Below, one piece after another: positions 53,660 through 63,340 of a stretch of 64,000 nucleotides of DNA (position 1 is the stretch's first letter; each line of letters begins with the position of its first letter). Origin of the DNA: Sphingomonas sp. Mn802worker (lineage in GTDB: Bacteria > Pseudomonadota > Alphaproteobacteria > Sphingomonadales > Sphingomonadaceae); NCBI RefSeq assembly GCF_000382485.1, contig NZ_AORY01000005.1, positions 186,001-250,000 of the forward strand, written 5' to 3'. The notes below the pieces were generated by a model. It searched no databases. It saw only the letters and a list, made by a program, of their open reading frames with translations, and was not told the DNA's origin. The position numbers were made by a program, and so were the translations under genes.

Positions 53660-54682
53660 TCACAAGACCACTCCGGCATCCGGTGCTGCACCGGCTGCGA
53701 ACTGGCCAGTGATTGCCCAGGTGCGAAGGTCTATAATCGCTACATGGTCGTTTTCGAGCGAGGCGTAGAGCATGTCGCCCGCGAGATTGAGGCCCGGCGC
53801 GCCGGTGCCGAGCGGCAGCCGCGCGTCCTCGGCGAGCGTGACGGGATCGAGGCGCGACAGGCTCTTGTCCGCTAGGTTCGACACAATCAACCGGCCGTCC
53901 GCCTGCGTAATCACGCGCACCGCCTCACCGCGCATCGTCCGTCGTGCGCGTTCCTCGAGCGTCGCGGCGTCGAGCGCGTGGATCGTGCCGTTCGGTCGGT
54001 CGATGACGTAGAGCGTCCGCTCGTCGCGGCCAAGGGTCATGCCCTCGGGCGCGGTGCCGATCCGCCGGCGCAGCGGTGCGACGCCCATATCCTCGGGATC
54101 GACCATGATGACCGCGCCGCTCAGCGTGTCGGCGACATAGGCGCGCGCGCCGTCGCGGCGGACAACGAGGTAGTGGCTGCGCGCGCCCTCGACCGGGATC
54201 AGCCGCTAGGGCGCGTTGTCCTGCACCGGATCGTCGAAGCGGATCAGCATGCTGTCCTTCTCCGACAGGACGTACAGTCGGCCGGCATCGTCGACGCGGA
54301 CGGCGTGCAGTCGCCCGAACGGTGCCAGATCGATCGTCCGGGCGAGCGTGCGCTGCGCGAGATCGATGACCCACAGCTCGCTCCCGCCCGCGCCCGGTGC
54401 CTTCCAGCTCTCGACCCCGTAGTGGCCGATGAAGGCGTAGCGCCCGCTGCGATCCGCGACGATCTCGTGCGGCTGGGTGCCGAGCGCCACGGTGCCGGTG
54501 CGGTTGCCGCCGGGCAACGCGTAGAAGGCGACGCGTCCCGCGCCTTTCTCGACCAGCGCCAGCGTGCCGCCAATCGGTGAGGAGGACCCGGCCCTCGCCA
54601 CCGCCCGTGCGCCGACCGCCGTTGCCGCGACGAGGCCGCCGGCCAGTATCCACAATCCCTGACGGCGATCAACCCGTGGCAT
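53660..54682 (-). pseudogene. YncE-like beta-propeller protein gene with in-frame amber codon
   Basis: A single frame encodes a seven-bladed-propeller-type secreted protein (N-terminal twin-basic hydrophobic segment RRQGLWILAGGLVAATAVGA, then repeated VIDLA-type blades such as SELWVIDLAQRTLARTIDLA and RTLYVIDRPNGTIHALDAAT). It is cut by a TAG at 54206-54208, after DDPVQDNAP. Translation resumes in the same frame as RLIPVEGARSHYLVVRR and continues cleanly to the end, so one base change (for example CAG to TAG) made the stop. Either it is a fresh pseudogene or the two parts work separately. The ATG at 54682 is the best start. Confidence 0.75.
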
Positions 54683-54703
54683 CCGCCTGCTCTCCCCCAA
54701 GGT

Positions 54704-55822
54704 TCAGTCGCGATCGTCGGGCATCGTCGGCCAGTCAGAATAACCGACCGATCCGCCACCGTACCAATATTGCTTGGGCGCCTCGGCGAGCGGCGCGCCG
54801 GTGCGCAGGCGGTCGATGAGGTCGGGGTTGGCGATGAACGGCCGCCCCATGCTGAACAGGTCGGCATCGCCCTTCTCCAGCACCGTCTCCGCAAGGTCGA
54901 GCGTGTACTGGTTGTTTGCAATATACGCGCCGTTGAACCGCTGGCGGAGCGCCGGAAAGTCGACGCCGTCCGCCTCGCGCGTCTGCTGCGTCACGCCCTC
55001 GATATCGTGAACATACAGCAGGCCGCGCTGCGACAGCGCATCGACGTAGGTGCCGAAGGTTTCCATGACCTGGCTGTCGAGCGGCGTCTCTCCGGGCATC
55101 GTCGTGGCCGGCGACAGGCGGATGCCGACGCGCCCCGCGCCCCAGACGCCGACGACCGCGTCGACCACCTCGAGCGGGAAGCGCAGCCGGTTCTCGATCG
55201 ATCCGCCGTAGCGATCGGTGCGCTGGTTAGTGCTGTCGCGGATGAATTGTTCGAGCAGGTAATTGTTGGCTGAATGGACCTCAACCCCGTCGAAACCTGC
55301 CGCCTTGGCGTTGGCGGCGGCGCGGCGATAATCCTCGACGATCGCGGGGATCTCGTCCGTCTCGAGCGCGCGCGGGGTGACGTGGTCCTTCATCCCGTCC
55401 TTGGTGAACGCCTGCCCCACCGGCTTGATAGCCGAGGGAGCAACAGGCAGCTCGCCGCCCTGCAAGTCGGGATGCGAGATGCGGCCGGTATGCCAGAGCT
55501 GAAGGAAGATCAGGCCGCCACGATCGTGCACGGCCTGAACGATCGGCCGCCATGCCTCGACCTGTCGATCATTCCAGATGCCCGGCGTCAGCGCGTAGCC
55601 GATCGCCTGCGGCGAGATGTTCGTTGCCTCACTGATGATGAGCCCAGCCCCCGCGCGCTGCCCGTAATAGTCCGCGGCGAAGGCGGGAGGAATACCCTCG
55701 TCGTCGGATCGGCTGCGGGTGAGCGGCGCCATGACGATACGGTTGCGCAGCGAGAGGTCGCCGATCTTAACGGGCTGCAATACAGGGGACGACGAGTGGT
55801 CGGGCATGTCTGGTATGTCCAT
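54704..55822 (-). CDS. nemA: Alkene reductase of the Old Yellow Enzyme family
   Basis: This 372-residue FMN-containing TIM barrel reduces activated double bonds or nitro esters with NAD(P)H. Family landmarks are RNRIVMAPLTRSRSDDEGIP near the start, QLWHTGRISHP, the substrate-binding HSANNYLLEQFIRD with its His/Asn pair, and FSMGRPFIANPDL. The catalytic Tyr follows. It is 3' of nothing else in its operon except the decayed propeller gene. NemA-like enzymes are often under redox-stress control; none is visible here. Confidence 0.92.
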   Translation of the reverse strand: MDIPDMPDHSSSPVLQPVKIGDLSLRNRIVMAPLTRSRSDDEGIPPAFAADYYGQRAGAGLIISEATNISPQAIGYALTPGIWNDRQVEAWRPIVQAVHDRGGLIFLQLWHTGRISHPDLQGGELPVAPSAIKPVGQAFTKDGMKDHVTPRALETDEIPAIVEDYRRAAANAKAAGFDGVEVHSANNYLLEQFIRDSTNQRTDRYGGSIENRLRFPLEVVDAVVGVWGAGRVGIRLSPATTMPGETPLDSQVMETFGTYVDALSQRGLLYVHDIEGVTQQTREADGVDFPALRQRFNGAYIANNQYTLDLAETVLEKGDADLFSMGRPFIANPDLIDRLRTGAPLAEAPKQYWYGGGSVGYSDWPTMPDDRD

Positions 55823-55958
55823 CTGACGTAAAAGAGTCGCCGGCTAAACGGTCGAGAAGTCGCATCGGTCCGGCGTTCGCCCGTGATCGCGATCGGCGAC
55901 TGGCGCAAACCCTTGCTGACCGGCTGACGTAGGGACAGGCGGTCGATCGGTGACTTGT

Positions 55959-56651
55959 TTACGTCGTTTCGTCGGAAGGGCGGTCGATCCGTCGCAAAGT
56001 CAGATTGATGCGGACTCCGTCGGCAAGTTCTTCGTCCGTCAGCAACGATGAAGAACCGGGCACGATGCCCTCCACGCCGTGATAGATAAGCCGGGCCGGA
56101 CCACCGAACCAGACGACATCGCCGCTGTGCAGACGCAGTCGGCGCACGGGATCCTTCCTGCTCATACCGCCGACGAGAAACGTCGCATCGTCTCCGAGCG
56201 ACACAGACACGACCGGCGCATCAAGGCTGGACTGACCCTTGTCCTGATGAAGCCCAAGCCGAGCCTCAGTGTCGTAGAAGTTAATAAGGCAGAGATTAGG
56301 CGGGATCACCTCCCCAGTCAGCTCCTGCCATAGTTCCAGCAGGCTTGAGGGGATTGCTGGCCACTGTTTTCCGGTTGTAGGATGACGAGATTGGTAGCGA
56401 TAGCCGCCCTCGCGATCCGTCACCCACCCGAACGTGCCGGCGTTGCTCATCTTCACACTGAGCGGCGCCCCGGTTTTCGGCATGGCCTGTTGAAAGAGCG
56501 GTGCCTCCGCGAGTACCGTGCGGATGTCCGCCAGAATAGCGCGCTGTCCGGCCGCATCGTAGAAGCCAGGCAGGTGGTGGAAACCCGGCGGCAAATCGGC
56601 TGCCTCGCTGTCGAAAAGAGTAGGATGCCGGCTTCGCGATCTGTGGGCCAT
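55959..56651 (-). CDS. alkB: AlkB-type 2-oxoglutarate/Fe(II) dioxygenase
   Basis: A 230-residue DNA/RNA alkylation repair dioxygenase. The iron ligands are H135 and D137 in LGLHQDKGQ and H191 in LIYHGVEG; R214 and R220 in VRINLTLRR bind 2-oxoglutarate. The NFYDTEARLGLHQD segment is typical of AlkB. It adds oxidative repair of 1-methyladenine and 3-methylcytosine to the two UV-repair enzymes in this window. Confidence 0.93.
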   Translation of the reverse strand: MAHRSRSRHPTLFDSEAADLPPGFHHLPGFYDAAGQRAILADIRTVLAEAPLFQQAMPKTGAPLSVKMSNAGTFGWVTDREGGYRYQSRHPTTGKQWPAIPSSLLELWQELTGEVIPPNLCLINFYDTEARLGLHQDKGQSSLDAPVVSVSLGDDATFLVGGMSRKDPVRRLRLHSGDVVWFGGPARLIYHGVEGIVPGSSSLLTDEELADGVRINLTLRRIDRPSDETT

Positions 56652-57170
56652 AGCGGGGAACTCCTGGGCGTCGCCGTCACTGTTCTACACTTGAATATGT
56701 AGGGCGCTCGGGGTTGACGCGCCACATCGGTGACAGACAGCATGCCTGCACCAATTACGCTTAATGATCACGCAGGTCGCAAACAGATCCGGTGATTGCT
56801 TTTTTGACACTTCTCGATTGGTGAGCTGCTATTGTATTAGTTACTCACCTGAAGACCCCCAATTAACCGTTATAACAAGTAGCGCTGCTCCGGAGATCGA
56901 ACATTCGTTCATCTATACGGTCTGATCAAGACAATGACAGACGCTCCGTTGAGCCACTTCGCTGCGGATGCTGCAACAGGCGCATCGAAAAGGTGCGTAG
57001 CCGCCTATTTGCCCAATGCTTCACCTCGCCAAGCTATGTCGGGCGTCGAAATGTGTGTCATTCTGACAAGATACCTTAAGGTGCCGCAAACAGAGATTTG
57101 ATCACTCTGTCGAGCCATACTTTTTCTGTTTAAGGGCATGTGGGCAGTGAAAGCGGCACGGCAACGTGCT
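56652..57170. other. 519-bp spacer without a recognisable gene
   Basis: AT-rich for this chromosome. The GGTGAG and CTCACC arms near 56818-56850 pair weakly across an AT-rich loop. The left end may hold the alkB promoter; no gene is seen. Confidence 0.5.
57156..57169 (-). terminator. Short hairpin after the quinoprotein gene
   Basis: GCACG and CGTGC form a 5-bp stem with a 4-nt loop directly after the stop codon at 57171. Too short and without a clear T-run to be a sure terminator. Confidence 0.3.
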
Positions 57171-59537
57171 TCAGCTTTTCGGTAACGCGTATGCGAGCGT
57201 GTAGTCGCCGTAGCGCGTGCCCAGTGCGCCGTGGCCGCCCGCGGTGATGACGACGTACTGCCGCCCGTCACGCCCGCGATAGGTCATCGGCGTCGCCTGC
57301 GCACCAGCGGGCAGCCGCGCCTTCCACACGACCCGTCCGGTGTTGAGGTCAAACGCGCGCAGGTACTGGTCGGTCGTCGCGCCGATGAAGGCGAGCCCAC
57401 CCGCAGTGATGATCGACCCGCCCAGATTGGGCACGCCCGTCTTGATCGGCACCCCCAGGTGCGAGCCGAACAACCCGGTGTCGCGCGCGGTGCCTAGCAC
57501 TTTCTTCCACAGCACCTTGCGGGTGCCGAGGTCGACCGCGGTCAGGTGACCCCAAGGCGGCGCAACGCAGGGTGCACCGAAGATGCCGACCCACGCCTTC
57601 ACTACCGCGACATAGGGCGTGTTGTACTGCGTCTGCAGCTGCGCCTGCATCGCGTTCTCGCCGCCCTGCTTCTGCTTCATCAGTTCGGCGACGCGCGGAT
57701 CGTCGCGGCGCATCAGCCACAGCTTGAACGGCATCTCCATCGTGTTGACCGTCATCACGCCGCGCACCGGATCGACCGCCGCGCCGCCCCAATCGGTGAC
57801 ACCGTCGAAGGCGGGATGGCCGATGATCGGCTTCAGCCCCATCGGCTGGTAGATGCCGGTGCCCTGCGCACGGCGGATGTCGATGCGGCAGAACAGCTGG
57901 TCGATCGGCGTTGCCCCCCAGGTCGCGACCTCGGTCGGGGCCGCCGGCGTGAAGCTCGGCATTCCGGTGGAAAAAGGCTGCGTCGGCGACACGCGCACGC
58001 CTGGCGTCGCGCCATCGGTGCGCACCGGGCGCTCGGTGATCGCCGCGAGCGGCGCGCCGGTCAGCCGGTTTAGGAAGAACACCTGGCCCATCTTGGTCGT
58101 CTGGATCAGTGCCGGGATCACCTGCCCGTTCGGCGCGCGATAGTCGAACAGCGACGGGCCGATCGGCAGGTCCATGTCCCACATGTCGCGGTGGACGAGC
58201 TGCCGCGTCCAGCGCAGCTTGCCGGTTGCTATGTCGAGCGCGACGATCGAGGAGCCGAACCGGTCGTCGAACGGCCGGCGGTAACCGATCCAGTAATCGG
58301 GCGATGCATTGCCGGTGCCCAGATAGACAAGGCCGTTGGCCGCGTCAGCGGTGATCGCACCCCAGACATTGGGCGTGCCACGCGTGTAGGTCTGTCCCGC
58401 CGGCAGCGGCGCGATCGCGTCGGGCGAACGACCGACGTCCCAGGCCCAGATCGGCGCGCCCGACACCGGATCGTAGGCGCGCACGACGCCCGACGGGATG
58501 TTGCGATTGACGTTGTCGATAATCCGCTCACCGATGATCAGCCGGTTGTTGACGACCACAGGCGGCGTGGTGCCGATCTGATCGGACGGCTTCGACGTGC
58601 CCATGTTGGTGCGCAAATCGATCGCGCCGTTGTTGGCGAAACTGGAACACGGGCGTCCTGTGTCGGCGTCGAGCGCGATCATCCGCGCGTTGAACGTCGG
58701 CGCGAAGATGCGACGCGGACACGGCGTTCCGGCGGGCGCTTCGAAATAGGTCACCCCGCGGCAGACCAGATAGTTGTTGCCGGCGATCGGTGCGTCCTCG
58801 TGCCAGCTCCACTTCGTCTTGCCGGTGGTCGCGTCGATCGCCTGAACGAACGAGTGCGGCGTGCAGGTGTAAAGCGTGTCGCCGATGTGGATCGGCGTCG
58901 CCTCCGAATGATACTCTCGCTTATGCTCGTCCGATTCCGCCGCCATTGGCAAGTCGCCGGTGCGCTGCGTCCAGGCCAGCTGCAACCGGCCGACGTTCTG
59001 CGGCGTGAGGTCGGCCAGCGCTGAATAGCGGCGTCCCGACAACGTCCCGCCGTAGTCACGCCAGTCGGCGTCAGCCTCGCCGGTCGGCGCGGCGGGAAGT
59101 AGGGCGGTAGCGGACGCATCCTGCGCGCGCGCCCCGTCGCCGTGGAGTGCGACGCCGCCGATACCGAGTCCGAGCAGCACCGCCGCCGCTGCGGGCACCG
59201 CGTGTGCGTGCGACCGCCACGAGCGCGTCCGCCACCCGGTCAGCAGGACGAGCGCCAGCAGAACGGTGGGCGCGACCAACCGTGGGACGAGTTGCAGGCC
59301 ATCGAAGCCGACTTCCCACAGTGCCCAGATCAGCGTGCCGACCCAGATCGCGACAAACAGCAAGCGTCCGATCCGAGCGTTGCGGCCGAGCAACGCACCG
59401 CTGACCACCATCGCAATGCCGGCGACCAGATAGTAGAGCGATCCCCCTAGCGCCACGAGAACGCCACCCGCGACCGCGAAGAAACCGCCAAGAATGGCCA
59501 CGCACCACGCGACGATCAGCCGGTACAGCCGAGCCAT
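57171..59537 (-). CDS. gcd: Membrane-bound PQQ-dependent glucose-type dehydrogenase
   Basis: The 788-residue protein has four or five N-terminal membrane helices (residues 1-130), then a PQQ-binding eight-bladed propeller beginning at DWRDYGGTLSGRRYSALADL. The catalytic aspartate lies in QLVHRDMWDMDLPIG, matching the E. coli Gcd motif VHHDLWDMDLP. Length (796 in E. coli) and topology match Gcd, though quinate/shikimate dehydrogenases share this plan. It oxidises an aldose to the lactone in the periplasm and reduces ubiquinone. No pqq genes are in the window, so PQQ must come from elsewhere. It is divergent from cyoA. Confidence 0.92.
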   Translation of the reverse strand: MARLYRLIVAWCVAILGGFFAVAGGVLVALGGSLYYLVAGIAMVVSGALLGRNARIGRLLFVAIWVGTLIWALWEVGFDGLQLVPRLVAPTVLLALVLLTGWRTRSWRSHAHAVPAAAAVLLGLGIGGVALHGDGARAQDASATALLPAAPTGEADADWRDYGGTLSGRRYSALADLTPQNVGRLQLAWTQRTGDLPMAAESDEHKREYHSEATPIHIGDTLYTCTPHSFVQAIDATTGKTKWSWHEDAPIAGNNYLVCRGVTYFEAPAGTPCPRRIFAPTFNARMIALDADTGRPCSSFANNGAIDLRTNMGTSKPSDQIGTTPPVVVNNRLIIGERIIDNVNRNIPSGVVRAYDPVSGAPIWAWDVGRSPDAIAPLPAGQTYTRGTPNVWGAITADAANGLVYLGTGNASPDYWIGYRRPFDDRFGSSIVALDIATGKLRWTRQLVHRDMWDMDLPIGPSLFDYRAPNGQVIPALIQTTKMGQVFFLNRLTGAPLAAITERPVRTDGATPGVRVSPTQPFSTGMPSFTPAAPTEVATWGATPIDQLFCRIDIRRAQGTGIYQPMGLKPIIGHPAFDGVTDWGGAAVDPVRGVMTVNTMEMPFKLWLMRRDDPRVAELMKQKQGGENAMQAQLQTQYNTPYVAVVKAWVGIFGAPCVAPPWGHLTAVDLGTRKVLWKKVLGTARDTGLFGSHLGVPIKTGVPNLGGSIITAGGLAFIGATTDQYLRAFDLNTGRVVWKARLPAGAQATPMTYRGRDGRQYVVITAGGHGALGTRYGDYTLAYALPKS

Positions 59538-59622
59538 TGCGGTTTCCTTTCAGAATATTGCTGGCTAGACGCTAGGGCGGGATGACGCTTCACGCAAGCT
59601 CCTCAACTCGTGCCAAGTCGTT

Positions 59623-59638
59623 CTGGCAACAATGCCAG
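59623..59638. promoter_or_regulatory. Inverted repeat between gcd and cyoA
   Basis: CTGGCA-N4-TGCCAG, a perfect 6-bp-arm palindrome, lies in the 203-bp spacer between the divergent starts. It is a candidate operator for joint control of the dehydrogenase and the oxidase. Confidence 0.4.
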
Positions 59639-59740
59639 ATACGATCCATTTTCGACCTGGTTAGGTGGCAAAGAAGAAGCGTTGTGACTTTCCCACCCAC
59701 ACAGCGACCAACAACGCCGCTCCGCCATCCGCCACTCGCA

Positions 59741-60622
59741 ATGAAGAGCGTTCGAGCCGTTCTTTCCGTCGCAGCGCTTGCGGTCCTGCCCGGTTGTGCC
59801 GCACTGGATCGGGGCATCCTGAACGCGCAAGGCCCGGTCGCCGGGCACGAGCGGCACCTGCTGCTGGTCGTGTCGGCCATCCTGCTGTTCGTCTGGGTGC
59901 CGGTCGTGATCCTGGTTCCGCTGATGGCGTGGCATTACCGACGGTCCAACACCAACGATGCCTATCGGCCCAAATGGGCGTTCTCCTGGCCGCTCGAAGG
60001 ATTCATCTGGATACCGCCGATCGGCATCGTCATCCTGCTCGCCTTCCTGCTGTGGCCGGCGACGCAGCGCGACGATCCGTACACGCGCCGCGCCGGACAA
60101 GGCGAGCCCGTGCGCGTCCAGGCGATCGCGCTCGATTGGAAATGGGTATTCATCTACCCCGACGAAGGCGTCGCAACCGTGAACCAGCTCGCAGTACCGG
60201 CGGGGCGTCCGGTCCAGCTCTCGCTGACCAGCGGTACCGTGATGCAGTCGTTGCTGCTGCCGCAATTGGCGGGCCAGGTCTACGCGATGGCGGGCATGCG
60301 CACGCGAATGAACTTTGCCGCCGACCGCCCTGGCACGTTTCGCGGCGAGAACACCCAGTTCAGCGGCCGGGGGTTCGCGCATCAGAAATTTTCGATCGTC
60401 AGCATGACGCCCGGTGCTTATGCCGCGTGGCTGGCGCGGGCGCACTCGGTCGGGCGCCCGCTCGACGTAGAGGCCTGGGCCACCTTGTCGAGGCCCGACA
60501 CCACTGGTCCGCAGACCTTCTCTGCCGTGCCTCCGCGCTTCTTCGACCGCGTCATCGCCGCGACTAACGGTGCTTCCCACCCGCACGCCGACCACCAACC
60601 AGCCACGCGAAAGGCGCCCTGA
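59741..60622 (+). CDS. cyoA: Cytochrome bo3 ubiquinol oxidase subunit II
   Basis: A 293-residue lipoprotein: signal and lipobox LAVLPGCAALD (Cys21), two membrane helices, then a periplasmic cupredoxin domain. The copper ligands of cytochrome-c oxidases are absent, as expected in a quinol oxidase; WKWVFIYPDEGVATVNQLAV matches the CyoA core. The ATG at 59741 is fixed by the lipoprotein signal. cyoB starts 4 bp after the stop. Confidence 0.93.
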   Translation: MKSVRAVLSVAALAVLPGCAALDRGILNAQGPVAGHERHLLLVVSAILLFVWVPVVILVPLMAWHYRRSNTNDAYRPKWAFSWPLEGFIWIPPIGIVILLAFLLWPATQRDDPYTRRAGQGEPVRVQAIALDWKWVFIYPDEGVATVNQLAVPAGRPVQLSLTSGTVMQSLLLPQLAGQVYAMAGMRTRMNFAADRPGTFRGENTQFSGRGFAHQKFSIVSMTPGAYAAWLARAHSVGRPLDVEAWATLSRPDTTGPQTFSAVPPRFFDRVIAATNGASHPHADHQPATRKAP

Positions 60623-60626
60623 GCCC

Positions 60627-62717
60627 GTGCAGACCGCGCATCCTCCGATCTGGCCCGAGCTACTCGGTCGCTTCACCTGGCACGACCTGCCGTTCGTGCG
60701 CGCGTGGGAGAACCCGAGTGCGAGCGAGATCATCGGCGCGGCTGCCGGCGCACTGGTGATCGTCGGCTTCCTCGCCACTGTCACGCTGCTGACCCATTAT
60801 CGCCGCTGGCGCACGTTGCTGAACTGGGTGACCAGCCTCGACCACAAGAAGATCGGCATCATGTACGTTGTCATCGCGCTGATCATGCTGTCGCGCGCGG
60901 TAGTGGAAGCAATCCTGATGCGGATGCAGCAGGCTGCGGCGATCGGCGAACCGGGCTTTCTGTCGTCCGATCACTTTGCGCAGCTGTTCTCCACTCACGG
61001 CTCGATAATGGTGTTCTTCATGGCCATGCCGTTCCTGACCGGCGTCATCAACTACGTCATGCCGCTGCAGATCGGCGCGCGCGACATGGCGTTTCCGTGG
61101 ACGAATTCGGTCGCGCTGTCGCTGACGGGCGGCGGCGCAGTACTGATGATGGTTAGCCTGGTGGTTGGACAATTCTCGACCGGTGGCTGGAGCGGCTATC
61201 CACCGTATACTGGGCTCGCCTTTAGCCCCGACGTCGGACCGGATTACTGGATCTGGACGGTGACGCTCGGCTCGATCGGGTCGACGCTCGGCGGCATCAA
61301 CATCGCCTGCACCATTTTCAAGCTGCGCGCGCCCGGCATGTCCTTCATGCGCATGCCGTTGTTCTGCTGGACCAGCCTGTGCACCAGTATCCTGATGATC
61401 TTCGCGATGCCGCCGCTGACGGTCGCGACCGCGCTGCTGGCACTCGATCGCTACCTGGGATTTCACTTCTTCACCAACGACCTCGGCGGCAACATGATGA
61501 ACTACGCCAACCTGTTCTGGCTGTTCGGTCACCCCGAGGTCTACATCCTGATCCTGCCAGCGTTCGGCATCTACTCGGAAGTCGTCTCGACCTTCTCGTC
61601 GAAGGAGCTGTACGGTTACGTCTCGCTCGTGTGGGCGACGATGGCGATCGCGGTGCTAAGCTTCACCGTCTGGGTCCACCATTTCTTCACGATGGGACAA
61701 TCAGCCAACATCAACGCGGTGTTCGGCATCGCGACGATGACCATCGGCGTGCCGACGGGAGTGAAGATCTACGACTGGATCTGGACCATGTTCCGTGGCG
61801 AAGTGCGCTTCGCGGTGCCGATGCTCTACTCGCTGGCGTTTATGGTGACCTTCGTCATTGGCGGGTTTACCGGGATCATCCTCGCCATTCCACCGCTCGA
61901 CTACGTGTTCCACAACACGCTATTCCTCGTCGCGCATTTTCATAACATGCTGATCCCCGGCCTGCTCTACGGCCTGCTCGCGGGCTATACCTTCTGGTTT
62001 CCCAAGGCGTTCGGCTTCCGGCTGAATGAGCGCTGGGGACGCATTGCCTTCACCTGCTGGGTGATCGGCTTCTATCTCGCCTTTATGCCGCTCTACGTGC
62101 TGGGCGCGAGCGGCATGGCGCGGCGAACCAGCGAAATCTACGAGCCCGATTTCCGTCCCTGGCTCTACGTCGCGGGCGTCGGCGCACTGGTCGTCCTGTG
62201 TGCGCTCGCCTCACTGGTCGTGCAACTGGTGGTCAGCATCCGTGAGCGCGACGCCAACCGCGTGTTCGGGGGCGATCCATGGGACGCGCGCGGGCTCGAA
62301 TGGTCGACCTCGGCCCCGCCGCCCGAGTATAATTTCGCGGTCATCCCGCACGTCGACGGACGCGACCCGTTCTACGACGGCAAGCGCGACGACGGTTACT
62401 ATCGTCGGCACGCGCACTATGACCCGATCAGCGTGCCGCGCAACAGCGTGACCGGGACGACCATCGGTATCGCCGCGACGGCAGCGGCGTTCGCGCTCGT
62501 CTGGCACATGTGGTGGCTGGCGATCGTCGCCAGCCTAGGCATCGTCGCTGCGCTGGTCCTGCGCAGCTTCGTGCGCGACACGGACCGCACCATTTCGGCG
62601 TCGGAGGTCACGGCTACCGAGCACCGCTGGCATGACGCACTCGACGCCGCGACGCCTATCGAGCGCGCATGCGAGCTGACGCCGTGCAATCAGGGGCTGG
62701 CGGAGACCACGGCATGA
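60627..62717 (+). CDS. cyoB: Cytochrome bo3 ubiquinol oxidase subunit I
   Basis: The 696-residue catalytic subunit has about 15 membrane helices. Heme and copper ligands are in FSTHGSIMVFF (His124), WLFGHPEVYILIL, VWVHHFFTMG and VAHFHNMLIPG; the proton-channel lysine in GVKIYDW and glutamate in GHPEVY are kept. Of the quinol-site residues known in E. coli (R71, D75, H98, Q101), the equivalents are R90, E94, H116 and Q119, so Asp is replaced by Glu. GTG start at 60627. cyoE, needed for heme O, is not in the window. Confidence 0.95.
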   Translation: MQTAHPPIWPELLGRFTWHDLPFVRAWENPSASEIIGAAAGALVIVGFLATVTLLTHYRRWRTLLNWVTSLDHKKIGIMYVVIALIMLSRAVVEAILMRMQQAAAIGEPGFLSSDHFAQLFSTHGSIMVFFMAMPFLTGVINYVMPLQIGARDMAFPWTNSVALSLTGGGAVLMMVSLVVGQFSTGGWSGYPPYTGLAFSPDVGPDYWIWTVTLGSIGSTLGGINIACTIFKLRAPGMSFMRMPLFCWTSLCTSILMIFAMPPLTVATALLALDRYLGFHFFTNDLGGNMMNYANLFWLFGHPEVYILILPAFGIYSEVVSTFSSKELYGYVSLVWATMAIAVLSFTVWVHHFFTMGQSANINAVFGIATMTIGVPTGVKIYDWIWTMFRGEVRFAVPMLYSLAFMVTFVIGGFTGIILAIPPLDYVFHNTLFLVAHFHNMLIPGLLYGLLAGYTFWFPKAFGFRLNERWGRIAFTCWVIGFYLAFMPLYVLGASGMARRTSEIYEPDFRPWLYVAGVGALVVLCALASLVVQLVVSIRERDANRVFGGDPWDARGLEWSTSAPPPEYNFAVIPHVDGRDPFYDGKRDDGYYRRHAHYDPISVPRNSVTGTTIGIAATAAAFALVWHMWWLAIVASLGIVAALVLRSFVRDTDRTISASEVTATEHRWHDALDAATPIERACELTPCNQGLAETTA

Positions 62718-63340
62718 GCGAGCCGTCGCTGCAACACGCCGGGATCAACCTGGGCGGAACCGAAAATCACCCGGACGCCTATGCCGAGAGCGGCATCTTC
62801 GGCTTCTGGGTGTTCCTGATGAGCGACGCGGTGATCTTCGCACTGCTGTTCGCTGTCTACGGCACGGCCCTCGCCGCCACCGCGGGTGGACCGACGCCTG
62901 CGAGCGAGTTCAAGCTAGACGCCGCGCTCGCCGAAACGCTTCTGCTGCTCACCAGCAGCTTGACGATCGGGCTCACCGTGCTGGCAATGAAGTACGACAG
63001 GACCAGACGGCCCGTGTTGGCATGGATGGGTGTCACCCTCCTCTTAGGTGTCACCTTTCTCGCGATGGAAGGGCACGATTTCGCGACCATGTTCGCTCAC
63101 GGCGCCTATCCGACGCGTAGCGCGTTCCTGTCCGCGTTCTTCGCGCTCGTGCCCCTGCACGGTATCCACGTCCTCGCGGGCTGCGTGTGGATGCTGGTAG
63201 CGGCGGCGCAGATCCTCGCCTACGGCTTCGACGCGCGCGTGCGCATCAACATACTCCGTTTGAGCCTATTCTGGCACTTTCTCGACGTGATCTGGGTCGC
63301 GATCCTGAGCGTCGTCTACCTGCAGGCGCATCTGCCATGA
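62714..63340 (+). CDS. cyoC: Cytochrome bo3 ubiquinol oxidase subunit III
   Basis: A 208-residue membrane protein with five helices; GFWVFLMSDAVIFALLF, HDFATMFAHGAYPTRSAFLS and FFALVPLHGIHVLAGCVWML are subunit-III signatures. The conserved acidic residue in the SDAVIF helix is present. It overlaps cyoB (ATGA) and cyoD (ATGA) by 4 bp each. Confidence 0.95.
   Translation: MSEPSLQHAGINLGGTENHPDAYAESGIFGFWVFLMSDAVIFALLFAVYGTALAATAGGPTPASEFKLDAALAETLLLLTSSLTIGLTVLAMKYDRTRRPVLAWMGVTLLLGVTFLAMEGHDFATMFAHGAYPTRSAFLSAFFALVPLHGIHVLAGCVWMLVAAAQILAYGFDARVRINILRLSLFWHFLDVIWVAILSVVYLQAHLP

Noticed and set aside
54206..54208. Recoding of the amber codon (pyrrolysine or selenocysteine-like)
   Set aside because: TAG recoding genes are not expected in this kind of organism and no recoding structure is visible; a point mutation is simpler.
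59623..59638. Sigma-54 promoter reading of the TGGCA...TGCCA palindrome
   Set aside because: The GG and GC pairs are not at the required 10-bp spacing; an operator-like palindrome is the better description.
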